From an uncultured Eubacterium sp. (GTDB lineage: Bacteria > Bacillota > Clostridia > Oscillospirales > Acutalibacteraceae): a stretch of DNA of 64,000 nt. The stretch lies in contig CAJUDJ010000008.1 in assembly GCA_910584985.1 (NCBI GenBank), forward strand, positions 5,464 to 69,463, in the 5' to 3' direction. Under the pieces are notes generated by a model, which had not been told where the DNA came from, ran no database searches, and saw nothing but the letters and a program-made list of their open reading frames with translations. Positions 19,113 to 27,765 of the stretch are shown here, piece by piece; position 1 is the first letter of the stretch, and each line of letters begins with the position of its first letter. Position numbers and translations under genes: made by a program.

Positions 19113-19922
19113 ATGAGCTTTTCAAATCTTACGGATATGCACACCCATTCTGACCATTCGTTTGACGGCAATCATTCCTGCATGCTTTTATGCGAAAGCG
19201 CCGTAGATAAAGGGCTGAATGTTATTGCAATAACCGATCACTGCGAAATTGATTCAAAAAATCTGGATTTCAGAGCGTTCTGCACCAATCAGTTTTTTGA
19301 AACCTATAAAGCGAAGCGTTTTTTTGAAGGGCAGCTTCTTGTTCTTCAGGGTCTTGAGCTTGGGCAGGCAATCTATAATAAGGAACTTGCCGAAAGTATT
19401 CTGTGTAAATTCAGTTATGATTTTATTTTGGGTTCTGTTCATAATCTTGAAAATATGGAGGATTTCTATTTTCTGGATTATAAGAATTTTAATGTTTACG
19501 AATTGCTTCAAAAATATTTTGAAGCAGTTTATGCACTCTGCCTGTGGAATCGGTTTGATTCGCTTGCGCATTTAACCTATCCGCTCAGATATATTAAGGG
19601 TAATGCAAAAATAGATATTGATTTATCGCATTTTTCAGATATAATAGAACAAATACTGAAAACAGTGGCTCAAAACGGAAAAGCACTTGAAATAAACACT
19701 TCGGGATTGTTTCTTGCGCTGAATGAAACACTGCCGCCGGAAAGCATTGTTAAGCGTTTTAAGGAGCTTGGCGGTGAATATATAACCATCGGCTCAGACA
19801 GCCATTATCATAATAAGCTCGGTGCGGGAATTGAAGAGGGAATGGCGCTTGCTAAGAAATGCGGCTTTGAATATGCTGCAATCTATCAGAAGCGTGAGCC
19901 TGTTATGCTGCCGATAAAATAA
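19113..19922 (+). CDS. PHP domain phosphoesterase (histidinol-phosphatase-like)
   Basis: The 269-residue protein has the four PHP metal-binding motifs: HTHSDHS near 10, ITDHCE near 45, the FILGSVHN histidine near 109, and GSDSHYH near 231. PHP proteins with this layout hydrolyse phosphate monoesters such as histidinol phosphate. No other histidine genes are nearby, so the substrate here is open. ATG 19113 is chosen over 19107 because AAAGG ends 8 bases before it. An Lrp-type regulator gene follows after 12 bases and an aminotransferase after that, so these four genes (to ispE) read as one unit. Confidence 0.85.
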   Translation: MSFSNLTDMHTHSDHSFDGNHSCMLLCESAVDKGLNVIAITDHCEIDSKNLDFRAFCTNQFFETYKAKRFFEGQLLVLQGLELGQAIYNKELAESILCKFSYDFILGSVHNLENMEDFYFLDYKNFNVYELLQKYFEAVYALCLWNRFDSLAHLTYPLRYIKGNAKIDIDLSHFSDIIEQILKTVAQNGKALEINTSGLFLALNETLPPESIVKRFKELGGEYITIGSDSHYHNKLGAGIEEGMALAKKCGFEYAAIYQKREPVMLPIK

Positions 19923-19934
19923 GGAGAGAATGAT

Positions 19935-20414
19935 ATGAACAAATTACTATGTCTGCTTGAAAACAACGCAAGATTATCAAATAAAGAAATTGCTGTTATG
20001 CTCGGAAAAAGCGAAAATGAGGTTGCAGATGAAATCAGCCTGCTTGAAAGCACAGGCGTGCTTAAGGGTTATAAAGCCATTATTGATAAGGATAAGGCGG
20101 AATATGAAACAGTAACTGCGTTGATTGAAATAAAGGTACAGCCGAAATACGGGCATGGTTTTGATGATGTGGCAAATCGAATCTCAAGGCTTGAAGAGGT
20201 GGAATCCATTTATCTGATGAGCGGCGGCTTTGATTTTGCCGTTATGGTAACGGATAAATCCTTTCAGGAGGTGGCAATGTTTGTTGCACACCGCCTTTCT
20301 CCGCTTGAGGGCGTTGTTGCAACGGCAACACACTTTATTCTTAAAAAATATAAAGAACAGGGTGTTATTTTTGCTGAAAATGAAAAGGACGATAGGGGGA
20401 CTGTTTCCCTGTGA
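19935..20414 (+). CDS. Lrp/AsnC family transcriptional regulator
   Basis: This 159-residue protein has an N-terminal winged helix-turn-helix (LCLLENNARLSNKEIAVML) and a C-terminal RAM ligand-binding domain (about 65-140, with YLMSGGFDFAVMV). Lrp/AsnC proteins form octamers and respond to amino acids. AAGGAGAG precedes the start. The stop codon overlaps the start of the aminotransferase gene, a pairing seen in many Clostridia and consistent with the regulator controlling or sensing the aminotransferase pathway. Confidence 0.9.
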   Translation: MNKLLCLLENNARLSNKEIAVMLGKSENEVADEISLLESTGVLKGYKAIIDKDKAEYETVTALIEIKVQPKYGHGFDDVANRISRLEEVESIYLMSGGFDFAVMVTDKSFQEVAMFVAHRLSPLEGVVATATHFILKKYKEQGVIFAENEKDDRGTVSL

Positions 20415-21598
20415 TGGACTACGGCAGATTTTTAAACAAAAATATAGTTAATGTCAAGCCAAGCGGAATCCGAAAATTTTTCTCAATAGCCGAAGAGATG
20501 GAGGATGTCATTTCTTTAGGTGTGGGCGAACCTGATTTTCTTACCCCGTGGCATATCAGAAGAACGGCGATTGATTATCTTGACAGGGGCGCTACAAGAT
20601 ACACGGCTAATGCAGGCCTACTTGAATTAAGAAAAGAAATATGCAATTATTACAGCAGAAAATTCAATATTGAATATGAACCGAAAACGGAAGTGCTTGT
20701 AACCGTAGGCGGATCAGAAGGCATTGATATGGCCATCAGAACGCTGATATCCGCAGGGGATGAGGTTTTGGTTACAGAGCCGTCCTTTGTTTGCTATAAG
20801 CCGATTGTTGAAACCTGCAGCGGCGTAGCTGTTCCGCTTGTTACAAAAGCGGAAAATCAGTTTAAGCTGGATGCCAAAACGCTTGAAAATGCCATTACGG
20901 ATAAAACAAAGCTTCTGGTACTTCCTTATCCGAATAATCCCACAGGCGCAGTTATGCGGAAAAACGAACTTCAGAAAATTGCTGAAGTAATTATAAAGCA
21001 TGATTTGTTTGTGATTTCAGATGAAATTTACAGTGAACTTACTTACGGAAAAGAAGAGCATTGCTCCATTGCTTCTATTGCAGGAATGCAGGAAAGAACA
21101 ATCGTTATAAACGGTTTTTCAAAAACATATTCCATGACAGGCTGGCGGCTTGGTTATGCGCTTGGTCCTGCACCTGTTATTGCGCAGATGACAAAGCTTC
21201 ATCAGTTTTCCATTATGAGTGCGCCCACAAATTCGCAGTATGCGGCCATTGAAGCCCTCAGAAACGGTGATAAGGATATAGAAAAAATGCGTGAGGATTA
21301 TGATATGCGGCGCAGATTTACCGTCAATTCTTTCAGTGAAATCGGGCTGGAATGCTTTGAGCCGGAGGGCGCTTTCTATGTTTTTCCATGTATTAAATCT
21401 ACCGGCCTTTCAAGCGATGAATTCTGTGAACGGCTGATTATGGAAAAGCATGTGGCTGTTATTCCCGGAACAGCCTTTGGTGAATGCGGCGAAGGTTATA
21501 TCAGGGTATCTTACTGTTATTCAATAGAGAATATAAAAAATGCGATTTATAAGATTGGTGAATTTGTTAAGGAAATAAAGGAGAAACATGGAAGTTAA
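20411..21598 (+). CDS. Class I/II pyridoxal-phosphate aminotransferase
   Basis: The 395-residue protein is a fold-type I aminotransferase. VGEPDFLTPWHI is the N-terminal substrate region, PYPNNPTGA near 175 is the conserved NPTG motif, SDEIYSELTY near 200 holds the Asp and Tyr that hold the cofactor, and NGFSKTYSMTGWRLGY near 233-248 holds the Schiff-base lysine. It resembles aromatic or aspartate-type transaminases; the substrate is not decided. Either GTG 20411 or ATG 20414 could be the start; AGGGGGA at 20394-20400 is 10 bases before the GTG. It overlaps the Lrp gene upstream and ispE downstream (11 bases). Confidence 0.9.
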   Translation: MMDYGRFLNKNIVNVKPSGIRKFFSIAEEMEDVISLGVGEPDFLTPWHIRRTAIDYLDRGATRYTANAGLLELRKEICNYYSRKFNIEYEPKTEVLVTVGGSEGIDMAIRTLISAGDEVLVTEPSFVCYKPIVETCSGVAVPLVTKAENQFKLDAKTLENAITDKTKLLVLPYPNNPTGAVMRKNELQKIAEVIIKHDLFVISDEIYSELTYGKEEHCSIASIAGMQERTIVINGFSKTYSMTGWRLGYALGPAPVIAQMTKLHQFSIMSAPTNSQYAAIEALRNGDKDIEKMREDYDMRRRFTVNSFSEIGLECFEPEGAFYVFPCIKSTGLSSDEFCERLIMEKHVAVIPGTAFGECGEGYIRVSYCYSIENIKNAIYKIGEFVKEIKEKHGS

Positions 21599-22460
21599 GG
21601 TTAAAGCATATGCTAAAATAAATTTAATGCTTGATATTGTAAACAGAAGAAACGATGGTTATCACGATTTGTTTATGATAATGCAGAGTGTGGGTGTTTA
21701 CGATACGGTAACCGTAACTGAAAATACATCAAAAAAAATATCCATAACCTGTAATCTGAAGGATATACCGACAGACAGCAGAAATATCGCATATAAAGCC
21801 GCAGAAGCCTTTTTTTCTGCAGTGAAAAGAAAGAACAAAGGGATTGATATAAACATTGTAAAAAGAATTCCTCACGCTGCAGGGCTTGCAGGCGGAAGTG
21901 CAGACGGCGCAGCCGTTATCGTTGCTTTAAACAGACTTTATAATACCGGACTCAGCGATGAAGAACTTTGCAGAATCGGTGTTCAGGTTGGGGCGGATGT
22001 GCCGTTTTGCATTAAAGGCGGAACACTGCTTGCGCAGGGAATCGGCGATGTGTTAAGCAAGGTAAAGCCGCTCAGAAAATGTTTTATTGTACTCGCAAAG
22101 CCCGATTTTGATGTAAACACAGGTCATGCATATAAGCAGTTTGATTTATTCGGAAAAACGCATACTCCTGATAAACTTGGTATGCTCTGTGCCATGCAGG
22201 CAAGGGATTTGAATCAGATATGTGCCGGAATGGAAAATGTGTTTGAGCAGTTTATTGAAGTACCGAACCGTATTAATATTAAGGAAATTATAAGAAAGAA
22301 TCATGCCTTGGGCTGCTGTATGAGCGGAAGCGGGCCGACTGTTTTCGGCATTTTTGAAGAAAAGGCGGACGCACAGAATGCAGCAGAAGAGCTGAAAAAG
22401 TATGCAAAAGACATCCTTTTGTGCACGCCTGTAAGCAAAGGCTGCAAAATTGTTGAATAA
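21588..22460 (+). CDS. ispE: 4-diphosphocytidyl-2-C-methyl-D-erythritol kinase
   Basis: The 290-residue GHMP kinase phosphorylates CDP-methylerythritol in the non-mevalonate isoprenoid pathway. The protein shows the conserved AKINLMLDIVNRRNDGYHDL start, the GHMP glycine-rich loop PHAAGLAGGSADGAA near 89-103, VGADVPFCIKGG near 139-150, and the C-terminal CCMSGSGPTVFG motif near 243-254. AAAGGAG precedes the ATG. The 11-base overlap with the aminotransferase gene suggests translational coupling. A hairpin with a T-rich tail follows the stop. Confidence 0.95.
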   Translation: MEVKVKAYAKINLMLDIVNRRNDGYHDLFMIMQSVGVYDTVTVTENTSKKISITCNLKDIPTDSRNIAYKAAEAFFSAVKRKNKGIDINIVKRIPHAAGLAGGSADGAAVIVALNRLYNTGLSDEELCRIGVQVGADVPFCIKGGTLLAQGIGDVLSKVKPLRKCFIVLAKPDFDVNTGHAYKQFDLFGKTHTPDKLGMLCAMQARDLNQICAGMENVFEQFIEVPNRINIKEIIRKNHALGCCMSGSGPTVFGIFEEKADAQNAAEELKKYAKDILLCTPVSKGCKIVE

Positions 22461-22467
22461 AAAAATG

Positions 22468-22505
22468 AAAACCTGCCTACAATCAGACTGAAAGGCAGGT
22501 TTTAT
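22468..22505 (+). terminator. Hairpin after ispE whose 3' arm contains the spoIIR ribosome binding site
   Basis: AAAACCTGCCT (22468-22478) pairs perfectly with AGGCAGGTTTT (22493-22503) around a 14-base loop. It could end the ispE transcript. The 3' arm is the only Shine-Dalgarno-like sequence before the spoIIR ATG at 22509. Confidence 0.65.
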
Positions 22506-22508
22506 TAT

Positions 22509-23108
22509 ATGAATAAAACAATTAAAATTTTTGTACCTATTTTTCTTTTGTTATTACTTATTTCGGCTTATATTACCCCGTTTATTGAAACAAGTGAAAG
22601 AATTTCAGATGATGTTTTCAGGCTTCATATTCTTGCAAATTCAGATGAAGAGCATGATCAGTCGCTGAAATTAAAAGTTCGTGATGCCGTGCTGGAAAAG
22701 GGACAGCGGGTTTTTACAGATTGCAGATCCCTTGAAGAAACCATTTCGTCCTGCGAAAGTAATCTTGATTTGTTTCAGACCACGGCACAGGATTGCATCA
22801 ATCAAAACGGCTATTCTTATTCTGTAAAGGCTTATGTAGACAGAGAATATTTCAATACAAGAGAATATGAAGAAATTACGCTTCCGAGCGGCATATATAA
22901 TGCTTTAAAAATTGAAATCGGTGAAGCAAAAGGCCATAACTGGTGGTGTGTTATGTTTCCTGCAATCTGCCTGCCTGCCGTTTCGGAAAATGAAATGAAC
23001 GATATTCTGGATGAAGAGGAAATGGATTTAATCAGTAAGGGCAGTAAGTTTGAGATACGCTTTAAAATTGTGGAAGTTTATGAAAAAATCAAAAGTAAAT
23101 TTGCGTGA
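22509..23108 (+). CDS. spoIIR: Stage II sporulation protein R
   Basis: The 199-residue protein starts with a signal/anchor segment (KIFVPIFLLLLLISAYITPF). It carries the SpoIIR domain with FRLHILANSDEEHDQSLKLKVRD near 38-60, a hallmark of the family, and GHNWWCVMFPAIC near 138-150. SpoIIR is secreted from the forespore and activates the SpoIIGA protease, which processes pro-sigma-E in the mother cell. Its presence implies a sporulation-capable lineage. Translation may be limited by the hairpin that covers its ribosome binding site. A terminator follows. Confidence 0.93.
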   Translation: MNKTIKIFVPIFLLLLLISAYITPFIETSERISDDVFRLHILANSDEEHDQSLKLKVRDAVLEKGQRVFTDCRSLEETISSCESNLDLFQTTAQDCINQNGYSYSVKAYVDREYFNTREYEEITLPSGIYNALKIEIGEAKGHNWWCVMFPAICLPAVSENEMNDILDEEEMDLISKGSKFEIRFKIVEVYEKIKSKFA

Positions 23109-23128
23109 AGATAAAATTATAAAAAATG

Positions 23129-23158
23129 AACGGATAGGCTTTCTATCCGTTTTATTTT
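23129..23158 (+). terminator. Rho-independent terminator
   Basis: AACGGATAG (23129-23137) pairs with CTATCCGTT (23143-23151), followed by a T-rich tail. It ends spoIIR. Confidence 0.8.
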
Positions 23159-23192
23159 ATTATATAATATTTCTGCAGGAGGTGAAGTGCTT

Positions 23193-23789
23193 ATGGATAC
23201 CATAATAAAAAATGCCTTGAATTTTGTTCGGGAATATTTTAAGAATGATGTGAGCGGTCATGATTTTCAGCACACTTACCGTGTTTATAAAACAGCAATA
23301 AAAATAGCAGAGGTCGAAAAAAACGCAGATACAGAGCTTGTATCCCTTATTGCCTTGCTTCATGATGTTGATGATAAAAAGATTGTCGGCAGCAAGGCAG
23401 CTGATTTTGAAAACACAGGAAATTTTCTGACAGCGCAAAATATCAGCGCGAAAAAAATCAATCTGATTTGCAGTGAAATTTCAAAAATTTCTTTTAACGG
23501 CACAGGGAACACAGTTCCCAATACTCCGGAGGGAAAAATTGCGCAGGACGCAGACAGAATAGATGCTATGGGAGCTATCGGTATTGCCAGAAACTTTGCC
23601 TATGGTGCAAGCAGGGGAAGAGCGATTTACAGAGAAGAGGATAACGCTTCCTCCATTCATCATTTTTACGACAAGCTTTTAAAACTTGAAGGACTGATGA
23701 ATACAGCGGAAGGAAAAAAAATAGCCCGGCACAGGCATCAGTTTATGCAGAATTTTCTTACGGAATTTTTTGAGGAATGGAACATATAA
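23193..23789 (+). CDS. HD domain phosphohydrolase (YedJ-like)
   Basis: The 198-residue protein has the HD-domain metal ligands: a histidine in GHDFQHTYRVYK near 23-34, HDVDDKK near 63-69 and the late D in AQDADRIDAMGAIGIAR near 118-134. The overall pattern, including SSIHHFYDKLLKL and the C-terminal HRHQFMQNFLTEF, matches the YedJ-type subgroup of predicted phosphohydrolases. The substrate is unknown. The start is placed at ATG 23193, 10 bases after AGGAGG; the in-frame GTG 23187 is only 4 bases from it. A terminator shared with the convergent tRNA genes follows. Confidence 0.85.
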   Translation: MDTIIKNALNFVREYFKNDVSGHDFQHTYRVYKTAIKIAEVEKNADTELVSLIALLHDVDDKKIVGSKAADFENTGNFLTAQNISAKKINLICSEISKISFNGTGNTVPNTPEGKIAQDADRIDAMGAIGIARNFAYGASRGRAIYREEDNASSIHHFYDKLLKLEGLMNTAEGKKIARHRHQFMQNFLTEFFEEWNI

Positions 23790-23819
23790 AAAGCTCAGAC
23801 TGTTTAGTCTGAGCTTTTT
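23788..23819. terminator. Bidirectional terminator
   Basis: AAAAAGCTCAGACT pairs with AGTCTGAGCTTTTT around a four-base loop. It lies between the HD-domain gene (plus) and the tRNA genes (minus) and carries T runs on both strands. Confidence 0.85.
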
Positions 23820-23821
23820 GG

Positions 23822-23905
23822 TGCCGGTGGCGGGGGTCGAACCCGCACCCTGTTGCCAGGACCGGATTTTGAGTCCGGCACGTCTGCCAATTCCATCACA
23901 CCGGC
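23822..23905 (-). tRNA. tRNA-Leu (anticodon CAA)
   Basis: Read on the minus strand, the 84-base RNA has a 7-bp acceptor stem (GCCGGTG with CACCGGC), a D-arm, the anticodon arm CCGGA-CTCAAAA-TCCGG giving anticodon CAA, a long variable arm typical of leucine tRNAs, and a T-arm with GGTTCGACCC. The 3' CCA is encoded (23819-23821). Confidence 0.95.
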
Positions 23906-23952
23906 ATATTCCGTTTAAAAACAGGGATACCCGAAAAACAGGTATCCCATGG

Positions 23953-24036
23953 TGCTGGTGACCGGACTTGAACCGGTACGGTATTGCTACCGAGGGATTT
24001 TAAGTCCCTTGCGTCTGCCGATTTCGCCACACCAGC
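23953..24036 (-). tRNA. tRNA-Leu (anticodon TAA)
   Basis: On the minus strand there is a 7-bp acceptor stem (GCTGGTG with CACCAGC), the anticodon arm AGGGA-CTTAAAA-TCCCT giving anticodon TAA, a long variable arm and a T-arm with GGTTCAAGTCC. The CCA is encoded at 23950-23952. It lies 47 bases upstream of the tRNA-Leu(CAA) gene in transcription order, so both probably come from one precursor. Confidence 0.95.
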
Positions 24037-24080
24037 GGAACAATGAATATAATACATTAAATTCATATAAATGTCAATAA

Positions 24081-25043
24081 TTAATTCACTTTATTTTGTG
24101 GTATGCCTGCAAGATAGCACTTCAGATTTTCCTCAAGAATACGGACAAGGCGTGCTCTTGTTTCCTTTGCTGCCCAGGCGATATGCGGCGTAATAATGCA
24201 GTTTTTTGCCGTAAGCAGGGGATTATCTGCGGCAGGCGGTTCTGTGCTGAGAACATCAACTGCCGCGCCTGCGATTTGATTTTGATTCAGTGCATCGGCA
24301 AGCGCCTGTTCATCAACAACCGGTCCTCTGGAAGTATTGATGAAAACGGCTGTTTTCTTCATTTTTGAAATTGTTTCCTTGTTAATCAGCCCTGTTGTGG
24401 ACGGTGTAAGCGGACAGTGGCATGATATATAATCCGCTGTGGAAAGCAGTGTGCTTAAATCTGCATTTTCAGCCGTTTTAAATGCACTTAAATCCTTTTC
24501 CGTTCTTGAATTCACAAGTATTTTCATTCCAAAGGCTTCGCTGATTTCAGCCACCTTTGAGCCAATCGAACCAAAGCCGATAATGCCGAGTGTTTTTCCG
24601 CAAAGCTCGGAAAGGGGTGTTTTCCAGTAGCAAAAATCCGGACAGGCAGTCCATTCGCCACTGTGAACCGAGGCAGAATGCAAATCAATTCTGTTTGCAA
24701 AATGAAGAATAAATGCAAAAACCTGCTGTGCCACGGCATTGGTTGAATAGGCGGGAATATTGCACACGGTTACACCATTTTTTGTTGCGGCATCAAGCTC
24801 TACAACATTATAGCCTGTTGACTGCAGCCCGATATATTTAAGCTCAGGTGCAAGGGCATCCAGCTCAGCCTTTCCCAAAACCGTTTTATTAATAATCAGA
24901 ATATCAGCACCCTTGGCTCTGTTAATAACCTTATTGGGTGCTGTGCGTTCATAAATGCTAACCTCATCAGCATATTGATTCAGAAAATTCCAGCTTAAAT
25001 CGCCTGGATTTGTTGTGTAGGAATCAAGAATAACAGCTTTCAT
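24081..25043 (-). CDS. D-isomer-specific 2-hydroxyacid dehydrogenase
   Basis: The 320-residue protein has the two-domain fold of NAD-dependent D-2-hydroxyacid dehydrogenases. The NAD-binding motif is TLGIIGFGSIGSKVAEI near 150-166. The catalytic residues are the arginine in NTSRGPVVDEQAL, the glutamate in DVLSTEPPAADNPLL and the histidine in ITPHIAWA. The closest named relatives are glycerate/hydroxypyruvate dehydrogenases and D-lactate dehydrogenase-like enzymes, so it may reduce hydroxypyruvate or another 2-oxoacid. AGGTGAAATT precedes the start. It is divergent from cwlD and downstream of nothing else, so it is probably a single-gene unit reading toward the tRNAs. Confidence 0.88.
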   Translation of the reverse strand: MKAVILDSYTTNPGDLSWNFLNQYADEVSIYERTAPNKVINRAKGADILIINKTVLGKAELDALAPELKYIGLQSTGYNVVELDAATKNGVTVCNIPAYSTNAVAQQVFAFILHFANRIDLHSASVHSGEWTACPDFCYWKTPLSELCGKTLGIIGFGSIGSKVAEISEAFGMKILVNSRTEKDLSAFKTAENADLSTLLSTADYISCHCPLTPSTTGLINKETISKMKKTAVFINTSRGPVVDEQALADALNQNQIAGAAVDVLSTEPPAADNPLLTAKNCIITPHIAWAAKETRARLVRILEENLKCYLAGIPQNKVN

Positions 25044-25169
25044 AATTTCACCTGCAAAAAATATATTGTTTTGTGATAATTATATCGTCCGCAAATTAAT
25101 TTTGCAATATTTTATTGCGATTCTATGCAATATATTATATAATGAAGCATAAATATTATTGGTGATTTT

Positions 25170-25865
25170 ATGAAAAGAGCGCTGATAATACTTCTTGTTT
25201 TTGTTTTCACTTTTCTTTCCTGTTTCGGCATAAATGCACTGTATGAAAAAACAAATGCCGTGCATTCCAATTATATAAAAAGCAATTATAATATAGTGCT
25301 GGATGCAGGGCACGGCGGAAAGGATGCCGGAACGGTTGCGGCTGACGGAACGCCGGAAAAAGATATAAATCTCGGAATTGTTCTTAAGCTTTATGATTTT
25401 CTTATGTTCTGCGGCATAAACTGCTATACTGTCAGAAATGATGATACAGAATATTATCCTGCAGGCTCTGATAAAAGCCGTTCTGATTTATACAACAGGC
25501 TTAATTTTGTGAACAGCATAGATAATGCCATTTTGGTATCTGTTCATCAGAATCATTTTGAGGATACCTCCGAATGGGGGATGCAGGTGTGGTATACACC
25601 GAATGAGCTTTCCAGCGAATTTCTGGCGAACAGTATCTTAAGCATCAGCAAGCTGTTTTTGCAGCCGGAAAATCAAAGGCTGAATAAAGTTTCAGACAGC
25701 AGTTATTACATATTGTATAAAGCAAAGGTGCCATCGGTAATGGTGGAATGCGGTTTTATGAGTAATTATGAGGAAAATAATAAGCTGAAGAGTGAAGATT
25801 ATCAAAAACAGCTTGCTTATACAATAACAATGGGTATAAATACATATATGAATAAGGAATCATAA
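25170..25865 (+). CDS. cwlD: N-acetylmuramoyl-L-alanine amidase, CwlD-like
   Basis: This 231-residue Amidase_3 enzyme has an N-terminal membrane anchor/signal (RALIILLVFVFTFLSCF). It also has the zinc ligands and catalytic Glu in LDAGHGGKDAGT near 45-56, EKDINLG near 66, SVHQNHF near 126 and VMVECGFMSN near 190. The length and N-terminal anchor fit CwlD, which with PdaA makes muramic delta-lactam in the spore cortex for germination. It could instead be another sporulation or cell-separation amidase, so the symbol is tentative. It is followed after three bases by radA, as in some Clostridia. Confidence 0.8.
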   Translation: MKRALIILLVFVFTFLSCFGINALYEKTNAVHSNYIKSNYNIVLDAGHGGKDAGTVAADGTPEKDINLGIVLKLYDFLMFCGINCYTVRNDDTEYYPAGSDKSRSDLYNRLNFVNSIDNAILVSVHQNHFEDTSEWGMQVWYTPNELSSEFLANSILSISKLFLQPENQRLNKVSDSSYYILYKAKVPSVMVECGFMSNYEENNKLKSEDYQKQLAYTITMGINTYMNKES

Positions 25866-25868
25866 AAT

Positions 25869-27245
25869 ATGGCTAAATCAAAATCAGTTTATGTGTGCAG
25901 TGAATGCGGCTTTGAAAGCGCAAAGTGGTATGGCAAGTGCCCGGAATGCGGGCAGTGGAACACAATGAATGAGGAGCTTTCTGCTGTTTCTCATGGCAAA
26001 AGCAGCTTCGCCAAAAAGTCGGTTTCGGCCGTTCAGCAGGTTATGCGCCTGAATGATATTACAGGTGATGTTGAAAGGCGGATTTCAACAGGAATCAGGG
26101 AATTTGACCGTGTGCTCGGCGGCGGAATTGTTATTGGCAGCCTTGTTTTAATCAGCGGTGATCCTGGTATTGGAAAATCTACCATTCTGCTTCAGATTTG
26201 TGAATATCTCGGTAAAGATAAATATGTGCTTTATGTCAGCGGAGAAGAGTCTGCAAGCCAGATTAAGCTTCGTGCAAACAGGCTTGGTGTGTTCACTGAA
26301 AATCTTGCTGTTCTTGCACAGACGGATGTCGGATCAATTATTGAAACCATCAGAACGGAAAAGCCGGATGTTGTGATTATTGATTCTATTCAGACGATGA
26401 TTTATGATGAATGCACTTCCTCCGCAGGTTCAGTAACACAAGTAAGGGAATGCACAAATATCTTTATGCACACCGCAAAGTCATACGGAATTCCGATTTT
26501 TGTCGTTGGGCATGTAAATAAGGACGGTGCAATTGCCGGCCCGAAAGTGCTTGAGCATATTGTGGATACGGTTCTTTATTTTGAGGGTGAACGCAATTAT
26601 TCTTACCGAATCTTAAGAGGCGTGAAAAACCGTTTCGGTTCCACAAATGAAATCGGCGTGTTTGAAATGCAGCAGAACGGGCTTCAGGAGGTTGAAAATC
26701 CATCTCTTTTAATGCTTTCTGGCAGGCCGAAAAATACAAGCGGCACCTGTGTGGCCTGCGTTATGGAGGGTTCAAGGCCGATTCTTGCTGAAGTTCAGGG
26801 TCTTGTTACCGCCACCGGCTTCGGCACGCCGAGAAGAATGAGCACAGGCTTTGATTATAACAGAATGGCAATGATACTTGCTGTGCTTGAAAAAAGGGCA
26901 GGGTATTATTTCAACAATATGGATGCCTATATTAATGTTGTTGGCGGTTTAAGGCTGGACGAACCTTCAGCTGATTTAACCGTTGCCATGGCACTGGTTT
27001 CTTCGTTAAAAGATATGCCTGTAAATGAAAATGTAATCGCTTTCGGTGAAATAGGACTTGCAGGTGAAATCAGGGCAGTAAGCAACTGTGAACAGCGTGT
27101 TTCAGAGGCAAACAGGCTTGGCTTTAACAGATGTATTATTCCGTTTCATAATTATAAGGGCCTGTCCAAAGTGCTTAAGATAAATGTGGATATCGTGCCT
27201 GTAAGAACTATCCGTGATGCATTTAAGGCTTTGACAGAGGAATAA
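25869..27245 (+). CDS. radA: DNA repair protein RadA
   Basis: The 458-residue protein has an N-terminal C4 zinc finger (CSECGFES ... CPECGQW), a RecA-like core with Walker A SGDPGIGKST near 96-105, the RadA-specific KNRFG motif near 256, and a C-terminal Lon-protease-like domain that lacks protease function. RadA is a hexameric DnaB-like helicase that promotes branch migration during recombination. The start lies 3 bases after the cwlD stop, so the two are co-transcribed. Confidence 0.96.
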   Translation: MAKSKSVYVCSECGFESAKWYGKCPECGQWNTMNEELSAVSHGKSSFAKKSVSAVQQVMRLNDITGDVERRISTGIREFDRVLGGGIVIGSLVLISGDPGIGKSTILLQICEYLGKDKYVLYVSGEESASQIKLRANRLGVFTENLAVLAQTDVGSIIETIRTEKPDVVIIDSIQTMIYDECTSSAGSVTQVRECTNIFMHTAKSYGIPIFVVGHVNKDGAIAGPKVLEHIVDTVLYFEGERNYSYRILRGVKNRFGSTNEIGVFEMQQNGLQEVENPSLLMLSGRPKNTSGTCVACVMEGSRPILAEVQGLVTATGFGTPRRMSTGFDYNRMAMILAVLEKRAGYYFNNMDAYINVVGGLRLDEPSADLTVAMALVSSLKDMPVNENVIAFGEIGLAGEIRAVSNCEQRVSEANRLGFNRCIIPFHNYKGLSKVLKINVDIVPVRTIRDAFKALTEE

Positions 27246-27303
27246 ATATAAATATAAATATGAATAAAATATATTTAATCATCAGAAAAATATGCAGCGA
27301 CAA

Positions 27304-27473
27304 ATGGCATTATTTAATATCTCAGATAAGTTCTTGAAAGAAAATATCAACAAAAGAAACGCTGATAAAAGCCATATGAGTTTTATGTGAATGATAATTT
27401 ACTTAATAAGTGCCTGAATACTTTTGAAATGCCGGAGGAGATTGAAATAAATCCAATAATCAATTATGAGTAA
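27304..27473 (+). pseudogene. Possible small decayed gene downstream of radA
   Basis: A 28-codon frame from ATG 27304 ends at TGA 27388-27390. An overlapping second frame from 27375 gives 32 more codons (ending EIEINPIINYE) and stops at 27471-27473 directly before a terminator. A single frameshift near 27375 would join them into one protein of about 56 residues. I do not recognise the product. The position of the stop just before a terminator is the main support. Confidence 0.3.
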
Positions 27474-27475
27474 AG

Positions 27476-27502
27476 ACCGCGCTACTGCGGTTTTTATTTT
27501 TT
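27476..27502 (+). terminator. Rho-independent terminator
   Basis: ACCGC (27476-27480) pairs with GCGGT (27487-27491) around a six-base loop, followed by a long T-rich run. The stem is short, so the strength is moderate. Confidence 0.65.
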
Positions 27503-27521
27503 AGGAATCAAGGTGAGAACC

Positions 27522-27743
27522 ATGCGAAAATGTGAACAAATCAGTATAGTAGAATATCTGTATCATATGCAGGCAAGACTTGAGAATGAAGTAAATTGCT
27601 GTCTGTATCGGTCTGTAAGGCGGGATTTAGATAGCGTAGACCTGTTAGAAGAAATCATAGCAAAAGAGCGTTTAAGGCTGTTTAATGATATAATGTTCGA
27701 TATAGTCCGGATATTAAAACTAACAGGGAATGCAGAGGATTGA
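27522..27743 (+). CDS. Small protein of unknown function
   Basis: This 73-residue product is predicted mostly helical and charged, with two cysteines together (EVNCCLYRSVRRDL) and no membrane segment. I do not recognise a family. The start is set at ATG 27522 after AATCAAGGTGAG; GTG 27513 is also in frame. The gene ends 22 bases before the left copy of a 17-bp direct repeat that bounds the putative integrated element. It therefore appears to be chromosomal, or to belong to an outer layer of the same element. A terminator-like hairpin lies at 27795-27826, now inside the element. Confidence 0.55.
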   Translation: MRKCEQISIVEYLYHMQARLENEVNCCLYRSVRRDLDSVDLLEEIIAKERLRLFNDIMFDIVRILKLTGNAED

Positions 27744-27765
27744 CAGTAGATAAAAAAGTTGATAC

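Noticed and set aside
24096..24368. Plus-strand frame inside the 2-hydroxyacid dehydrogenase gene.
   Set aside because: It is the antisense shadow of a gene with complete catalytic motifs and has no features of its own.
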